Origin: CAYUUP01 sp964447925
GTDB taxonomy: Bacteria > Bacillota > Clostridia > Oscillospirales > Oscillospiraceae
NCBI GenBank assembly: GCA_964447925.1
Contig: CAYUUP010000025.1
Coordinates: 1-18,356, forward strand
Length of the DNA: 18,356 bases
Direction of reading: 5' to 3'
Shown: piece by piece, positions 14,461 to 18,356 of the stretch
Numbering within the stretch: position 1 is the stretch's first letter
Layout of the letters: the number at the start of each line of letters is the position of its first letter
Position numbers and translations under genes: made by a program
Notes under the pieces: generated by a model
Told to the model about the DNA's origin: nothing
Database searches by the model: none
Seen by the model: only the letters and a program-made list of their open reading frames with translations

Positions 14461-15030
14461 CTAACAGAATTCGATCACTCCATTACCCAGGGACTTGACC
14501 CGGGCTAGGGATTCTACCCGTACGCCAAGGGCACGTACTCGGTCACCGCCGGGCTGAAAGGCCTTTTCCACAGCGATGCCGGCCCCCACCAGGGTGGCTC
14601 CCGCTTGCTTCACCAGATCCATCAGCCCCATAAGGGCGGCGCCATTGGCCAGAAAGTCATCAATGATGAGTACGCGATCTTCTGCGGTGAGGAAACGCTT
14701 GGAGACGATAACGGTATTTACGGTGTCGTGGGTAAAGGAAACCACCTGGGTGGAATAGACCTCTCCCGCGATGTTTTTGGTCTTGCTCTTTTTGGCAAAG
14801 ATAACCGGCACATGAAAAACCTCGGCAGTCACGCAGGCAATGCCGATGCCAGAGGCCTCAATAGTGAGGATCTTAGTAACATTCTCCCCTTGGAACAGGC
14901 GAAACCACTCCCGGCCCATCTTTTCAAAGAGAGAGACGTCCATTTGGTGATTGAGAAAGCTGTCTACCTTCAGCACATCACCGGCCTGAATGATGCCATC
15001 TCGGACAATGCGGTCTTCCAGCAGCTTCAT
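14461..15030 (-). CDS. xpt: Xanthine phosphoribosyltransferase
   Basis: A 189-residue purine salvage enzyme converting xanthine and PRPP to XMP; B. subtilis Xpt has 194 residues. Visible landmarks are LKVDSFLNHQMD near the start (base/dimer region), the TIEASGIG segment, KKSKTKN in the flexible loop, the PRPP-binding motif VLIIDDFLANGAAL and the C-terminal VEKAFQPGGDRVRALGVRVESLARV, all close to the Bacillus enzyme. I chose ATG 15030 (MKLLEDR) over the upstream TTG 15051 because a purine-rich GGGAAAGGGA lies in front and the length then matches the family. It stands next to a nucleoside importer and so recycles imported purines. Unlike Bacillus, no guanine riboswitch precedes it. Confidence 0.95.
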   Translation of the reverse strand: MKLLEDRIVRDGIIQAGDVLKVDSFLNHQMDVSLFEKMGREWFRLFQGENVTKILTIEASGIGIACVTAEVFHVPVIFAKKSKTKNIAGEVYSTQVVSFTHDTVNTVIVSKRFLTAEDRVLIIDDFLANGAALMGLMDLVKQAGATLVGAGIAVEKAFQPGGDRVRALGVRVESLARVKSLGNGVIEFC

Positions 15031-15102
15031 GACAAACCGTCCCTTTCCCAATTATGCGGGCTTACAAATGCCGCTCCAAAGCCATACAGAAAGTTTAATC
15101 CT

Positions 15103-15132
15103 ATTATATCCCGAAACAGCACAATTGGGCAA
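15103..15132 (-). promoter_or_regulatory. Promoter of xpt
   Basis: On the minus strand TTGCCC (15127-15132) and a perfect TATAAT (15103-15108) are 18 nt apart, predicting a start near 15096 and a leader of about 65 nt. That leader is too short for a purine riboswitch with its expression platform, and its conserved core is not seen. Confidence 0.6.
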
Positions 15133-15146
15133 CCTTCAAACCGGGG

Positions 15147-15167
15147 AAAAAGGACAATTTTCGTCCT
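15147..15167 (-). terminator. Candidate terminator of the AAA+ ATPase gene
   Basis: On the minus strand AGGAC (15163-15167) pairs with GTCCT (15151-15155) around a 7-nt AT-rich loop, and TTTTT follows directly. The stem is only 5 bp, but its position, 33 nt after the ATPase stop and just before the xpt promoter, fits a terminator. Confidence 0.45.
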
Positions 15168-15199
15168 GCAATTTTGTCTAAATTGTAAATACCGGCGGG

Positions 15200-16630
15200 T
15201 CACTCCCCAGCAGCTGCTTTCAGATCCTCCAATGTGAAGGTGGTCAGTTCATCTACTGTCACATCTCCCTCCAGGGTGGCGATTCGGTCGGCATGGCGGG
15301 CCAAAAGCCGCTCGAAGAGATTCCGAACATCCCGGCCATTGCCGAAGTTCCTGTCCCGCTCCGCATAGAGTCGGTCAAATAGCTCCCTGGCATACTCCTC
15401 TGCCTGGCTGTCCGGGGCATAGCTGTTCTTCCGGCACAGGGAGAGGAAAATTTCCATTAACTGCCCGCCGTTGTAGTCCTCAAATATGAAATATTTATTG
15501 AACCGGGACTCCAGCCCGGGGTTGGAGTGGATAAAGCCCTCCATCAGGTCGGGATAGCCTGCCACGATAACCACCAGATCATCCCGGTGATCCTCCATGT
15601 TCTTCAGCAGGATCTCGATGGCCTCCTGACCGAAGTCATTCTGCCCAGACTGATTGGTCAGGGAATAGGCTTCATCAATAAATAGTACACCCCCTAGAGC
15701 GGATTGCACCACCTCGGCGGTCTTAATGGCGGTCTGCCCTACGAAGCCCGCTACCAGCCCGGACCGGTCAGTCTCGATAAGCTGCCCCTTGGAGAGTACA
15801 CCGATGGCCCGGTAAAGCCCCGCCAGCAGCCGGGCCACAGTGGTCTTGCCGGTGCCTGGATTGCCCAGAAAGGCCAGGTGCAGAGACATTTCCGGCACGG
15901 GGAGATCGTGTTCCTGCCGCAGCGCCCGTACCTTCATCATATTCATCAGGGAGCGGACATCCTTTTTTACCTGATCCAGACCCACCAGCTGATCCAGCTG
16001 CGCCAGCAGCTCGTCCACAGAAGGGGCCTCTTCTGTCGGCTCCTCCTTCGGAGATGTCTCCTCATCCAGTGCCTTCGTCTTAGAATCAGGCCGCGCTGCC
16101 GGAGCTGCCGGTGAGCGGCCGGCCTTGTCCGTCACATAGTCCCCGGCGTGGACGCTTCCCTGCCTGCCGGTGAGTTCGGTTAGGGCGGCGGTACACTGGT
16201 CGATCCAGGCCGCCTCTTCCTGGGTCACCCGGTCATCCACGGCGGCAAAGAGCAGCAGGAAGAGGGTACATAGTTCCACAAACTTCCCCGCACGGTTCCG
16301 GCCCTCTGTCTTGTCCCGGGCTGCCAGATCATAAAAGAATGCCGGAGGCATAAAGGGAGGAGCTGCCGCCACCGCCGCAGACAACTCAAAGAGCAGAATA
16401 GAGGGCGGTGTGCTTCCCTTGGAGCAGATTGCGTTATAGGCGTCCACATGGGCTTCGGTAACACCTTCCCCTCTGGCCCACACCCCCAGGGCGCACCGTC
16501 GGAAGAAGGGATCTGACTCCTGAGAGATGTTCAGCCGCAGGGTGGGGTCGGCCAACTGCCGGAGATAGGCGGAAAGGCCGGACTGGTACTTGCGCCGCAG
16601 CATTTCAGCGGAAATATGTCTGTCGCTCAT
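15200..16630 (-). CDS. AAA+ ATPase, SpoVK/CbbX-like, with TerB-like N-terminal region
   Basis: A 476-residue protein. The C-terminal half (about 215-476) is an AAA+ module of the SpoVK/CbxX/CbbX group: Walker A GNPGTGKT (256-263), pore segment SGLVAGFVGQT (290-300), Walker B VLFIDE (315-320), sensor 1 in VVIVAGYP, arginine finger in PGLESRF (R376), and GNGRDVRN as sensor 2 (430-437). The N-terminal half is helical, with CTLFLLLFAAVDDRVTQEEA near 121-140 recalling TerB-like domains, joined by an Ala/Pro/Glu-rich linker (170-205). ATG 16630 is preferred because AGGAGG lies 11 nt upstream; the frame remains open further but overlaps the promoter. SpoVK itself acts in Bacillus sporulation; whether this protein does is inference. 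Some relatives remodel other proteins. Confidence 0.8.
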   Translation of the reverse strand: MSDRHISAEMLRRKYQSGLSAYLRQLADPTLRLNISQESDPFFRRCALGVWARGEGVTEAHVDAYNAICSKGSTPPSILLFELSAAVAAAPPFMPPAFFYDLAARDKTEGRNRAGKFVELCTLFLLLFAAVDDRVTQEEAAWIDQCTAALTELTGRQGSVHAGDYVTDKAGRSPAAPAARPDSKTKALDEETSPKEEPTEEAPSVDELLAQLDQLVGLDQVKKDVRSLMNMMKVRALRQEHDLPVPEMSLHLAFLGNPGTGKTTVARLLAGLYRAIGVLSKGQLIETDRSGLVAGFVGQTAIKTAEVVQSALGGVLFIDEAYSLTNQSGQNDFGQEAIEILLKNMEDHRDDLVVIVAGYPDLMEGFIHSNPGLESRFNKYFIFEDYNGGQLMEIFLSLCRKNSYAPDSQAEEYARELFDRLYAERDRNFGNGRDVRNLFERLLARHADRIATLEGDVTVDELTTFTLEDLKAAAGE

Positions 16631-16669
16631 AATCGGGAGAACCTCCTGTCTGACCAAAGCTCTTTCCAT

Positions 16670-16698
16670 ATTATAGCACAGAAAATCCCGGCTGTCAT
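16670..16698 (-). promoter_or_regulatory. Promoter of the AAA+ ATPase gene
   Basis: On the minus strand ATGACA (16693-16698, 5 of 6) and a perfect TATAAT (16670-16675) are 17 nt apart, with TG one base before the -10 (extended -10). This strong vegetative-type promoter stands back to back with the T-box promoter, 25 nt away. Confidence 0.7.
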
Positions 16699-16723
16699 CC
16701 CAAAACCAAAACAAAGCTCGCTC

Positions 16724-16752
16724 TTGACACATTCCCCGACAAATGCTATTAT
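16724..16752 (+). promoter_or_regulatory. Promoter of the cysE-cysS T-box operon
   Basis: A perfect TTGACA (16724-16729) is 17 nt from TATTAT (16747-16752, 5 of 6); transcription would start near 16759. An overlapping TATAAT at 16750-16755 has a 20-nt spacer and is less likely. Confidence 0.75.
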
Positions 16753-16758
16753 AATACT

Positions 16759-17011
16759 GTAGTTCACGATGTGGACAGCGCACGAGGAAGGGAAAGAACC
16801 CCTAGGGCGCACCAGGCAGAGAGGGATGGCACCGGCTGAAAGCTGTCCTCTGGGGCGTGGGGACTGTGCATCCCGGAGTGCGGGTGTAATGGCCCCGGCT
16901 CGGCCCCGTTACCGGCCCGTTGAGCGATAAATCAGAGTGGAACCGCGGCCTTGCTTTGTCCGCCTCTTGATTTCCCCCAAGGGGGAGTTGAGGGGCGCTT
17001 GCTTTGTTTTT
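16759..17011 (+). promoter_or_regulatory. T-box leader sensing tRNA-Cys
   Basis: The leader contains the T-box core AGAGTGGAACCGCG (16934-16947). In it UGGA is the sequence that pairs with the acceptor end UCCA, which fits tRNA-Cys because its discriminator base is U. In the upstream Stem I region a TGC cysteine codon followed by A (16867-16870) is a plausible specifier. The antiterminator can form by AATCAGAG (from 16930) pairing with CTCTTGATT (16964-16972). That strand is also needed by the terminator hairpin, TCCCCC/GGGGGA (16973-16986) extended by GCCTC/GAGG, with a TTTGTTTTT tail (17003-17011). Uncharged tRNA-Cys would favour the antiterminator and switch on cysE and cysS. The T-box identity is firm; the specifier assignment is likely. 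Confidence 0.9.
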
Positions 17012-17022
17012 AAGGAGCCTCT

Positions 17023-17715
17023 ATGTCTTCCAAATTGAGAGAAACCCTGGCCGCTTATCAGGCCAGAGATCCTGCCGCCCGAAGTAAGCTGGAAATCTTC
17101 CTGCTCTATCCTGGCGTACATGCCACCCTTTACCACCGGCTGGCCCACTTCCTCTACCGCCACCGGCTGCGCTTTTTGGCCCGACTCGTGTCCCAGTGGA
17201 GCCGCTTCTGGACAGGGATTGAGATTCACCCCGGCGCGAAAATTGGCCGCCGCTTTGTCATTGACCACGGTATGGGCATCGTCATCGGCGAAACGGCCGA
17301 GATCGGGGACGATGTACTGCTCTACCACGGCGTTACCCTGGGGGGGACCGGAAAGGAGCAGGGCAAGCGCCACCCCACCATCGGCAACAACGTGCTGATC
17401 GGCTGCGGCGCCAAGGTACTCGGTCCCTTCAAGGTGGGGGATGGCGCCCGTATCGCCGCCAACTCCGTGGTACTCTCCGAGATCCCGCCCCAGGCCACCG
17501 CCGTAGGTGTCCCCGCCCACATCGTCCGCATCTCCGGCGAGAAGGTGGACTATGCTGCCTCTGTGGATCAGATCCATATCACCGACCCGGTGAAGCTGAC
17601 GCTCCAGTCCCTGCTCTCTCGAGTGGAGCAGTTGGAGCAGGCGCAGGAGGCTTCACAGCCCCAGGCCCCAGGTTCCGCAGAAGCCGATCTTCCCAAGAGT
17701 CCCAACTCCCGTTAA
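17023..17715 (+). CDS. cysE: Serine O-acetyltransferase
   Basis: A 230-residue enzyme that acetylates L-serine with acetyl-CoA to O-acetylserine, the first step of cysteine synthesis. A short helical N-terminal part (1-65) is followed by a left-handed beta-helix of hexapeptide repeats (about 66-170). The catalytic pair Asp81-His82 is in DHGMGIVIGE, and a second active-site histidine, His117, in KRHPTIG; the LGGTGK loop (106-111) binds CoA. The long N-terminal domain of E. coli CysE (273 residues) is missing, as in Bacillus-type enzymes. The polar C-terminal tail after 200 (EQAQEASQPQAPGS) is probably disordered. ATG 17023 has AAGGAG 5 nt upstream. It is first in a T-box-controlled operon with cysS. 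Confidence 0.95.
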   Translation: MSSKLRETLAAYQARDPAARSKLEIFLLYPGVHATLYHRLAHFLYRHRLRFLARLVSQWSRFWTGIEIHPGAKIGRRFVIDHGMGIVIGETAEIGDDVLLYHGVTLGGTGKEQGKRHPTIGNNVLIGCGAKVLGPFKVGDGARIAANSVVLSEIPPQATAVGVPAHIVRISGEKVDYAASVDQIHITDPVKLTLQSLLSRVEQLEQAQEASQPQAPGSAEADLPKSPNSR

Positions 17716-17757
17716 CCACAATGACAATCCCGCCAGCAACAGAAAGGAGCCAGCTGA

Positions 17758-18356
17758 ATGAAGCTATACAATTCCCTCACGCACCGCAAAGAGAGTTTCG
17801 TCCCCAACGAGCCGGGTAAGGTCAAGCTCTACACCTGCGGTCCTACTGTCTATCATTTCGCCCACATCGGCAATCTGCGCAGCTATATTATGGAGGATGT
17901 GCTGGAAAAGTATCTCCGTTACAGCGGCTATGAAGTCACCCGTGTGATGAACATCACCGATGTTGGCCATCTGTCCAGCGATGCAGACACCGGCGAGGAT
18001 AAGATGCTCAAGGGGGCCAGACGGGAACACAAGTCCGTTATGGAGATCGCCCGGTTCTATACGGATGCCTTTTTCTCCGACTGCGCCAAGCTCAATATTA
18101 AGACCCCCGATGTGGTGCAGCCCGCCACCGGCTGCATTGACGAATTTATTCGTGTTATCTCCAGGCTGATGGAGACGGGTTACGCCTACCTGGCTGGGGG
18201 TAATGTCTACTTTGACACCAGCAAGCTGGAGCGCTATTATGTCTTCCAGGACTTCAACCAGGAGGATCTGGCAGTGGGCGTCCGGGAGAATGTGGAGGCC
18301 GATGACAATAAGCGAAACAAGGCTGACTTTGTATTATGGTTCACCCGCTCTAAGTT
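17758..18356 (+). CDS. cysS: Cysteinyl-tRNA synthetase (3' end outside the window)
   Basis: The first 199 codons of a class I aminoacyl-tRNA synthetase that charges tRNA-Cys. The zinc ligand Cys27 lies in YTCGPTVY, the ATP-binding HIGH motif appears as HIGN (36-39), and NITDVGHLSSDADTGEDKM (65-83) is typical of CysRS. The last residues, NKADFVLWFTRSK, lead into the segment with the other zinc ligands, which is cut by the window edge, as are KMSKS and the anticodon domain. ATG 17758 has AAAGGAG 8 nt upstream. It follows cysE by 42 nt with no terminator and shares the T-box, so synthesis of cysteine and its charging respond to the same tRNA signal. Confidence 0.95.
   Translation, partial: MKLYNSLTHRKESFVPNEPGKVKLYTCGPTVYHFAHIGNLRSYIMEDVLEKYLRYSGYEVTRVMNITDVGHLSSDADTGEDKMLKGARREHKSVMEIARFYTDAFFSDCAKLNIKTPDVVQPATGCIDEFIRVISRLMETGYAYLAGGNVYFDTSKLERYYVFQDFNQEDLAVGVRENVEADDNKRNKADFVLWFTRSK

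Noticed and set aside
15031..15102. Search for a guanine riboswitch before xpt
   Set aside because: The leader is only about 65 nt and the conserved purine-aptamer core was not found.
1..18356. CRISPR array, tRNA or rRNA genes
   Set aside because: No regularly spaced repeats and no tRNA or rRNA sequence signatures were seen on either strand.

Overview
The window looks like chromosomal DNA from a spore-forming, moderately GC-rich member of the Clostridia, most likely Oscillospiraceae. The basis is a YlbJ-type sporulation membrane protein, a SpoVK-like AAA+ ATPase, lipoprotein-type binding proteins, frequent GTG/TTG starts behind strong AGGAGG sites, and a cysteine T-box leader. No genus can be fixed from the sequence alone.

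Left edge (1-620): the first 18 codons of a leftward gene whose start resembles Cas3 HD nucleases, then two converging 5' fragments of transposase-like genes. Region 743-5128 is a TRAP transporter operon read rightward. It has a near-perfect sigma-A promoter flanked by inverted repeats, a roughly 240-nt leader with palindromes, dctQ, dctM, an HSL-type esterase and a DctP-type binding lipoprotein. It ends in back-to-back terminators shared with a leftward gene for a protein with four zinc ribbons, whose promoter carries two strong palindromes.

Region 6613-8440: ylbJ and a small four-cysteine protein read right, while a 60-residue cysteine-rich protein reads left from a sigma-K-like promoter. 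Region 8513-15132 is a leftward purine-salvage block: xpt, then a BMP-family nucleoside ABC importer (binding lipoprotein, fused double ATPase, two permeases), then an MscS channel. Imported nucleosides or bases would feed Xpt, which makes XMP from xanthine and PRPP. Region 15200-16698 is a leftward AAA+ ATPase with a TerB-like N-terminal part. Divergent from it, a tRNA-Cys T-box controls cysE (serine O-acetyltransferase) and cysS (cysteinyl-tRNA synthetase, cut by the right edge), so cysteine supply and charging respond together to uncharged tRNA-Cys.

Most of the window is recognisable housekeeping and transport. The least explained parts are the TRAP system (esterase inside the operon, binding protein without the usual ligand-binding arginine), the double-operator zinc-ribbon gene, the unexplained 6300-6600 spacer, the sigma-K-like cysteine-rich gene and the possible cas3 start at the edge. 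I found no CRISPR array, tRNA or rRNA gene.
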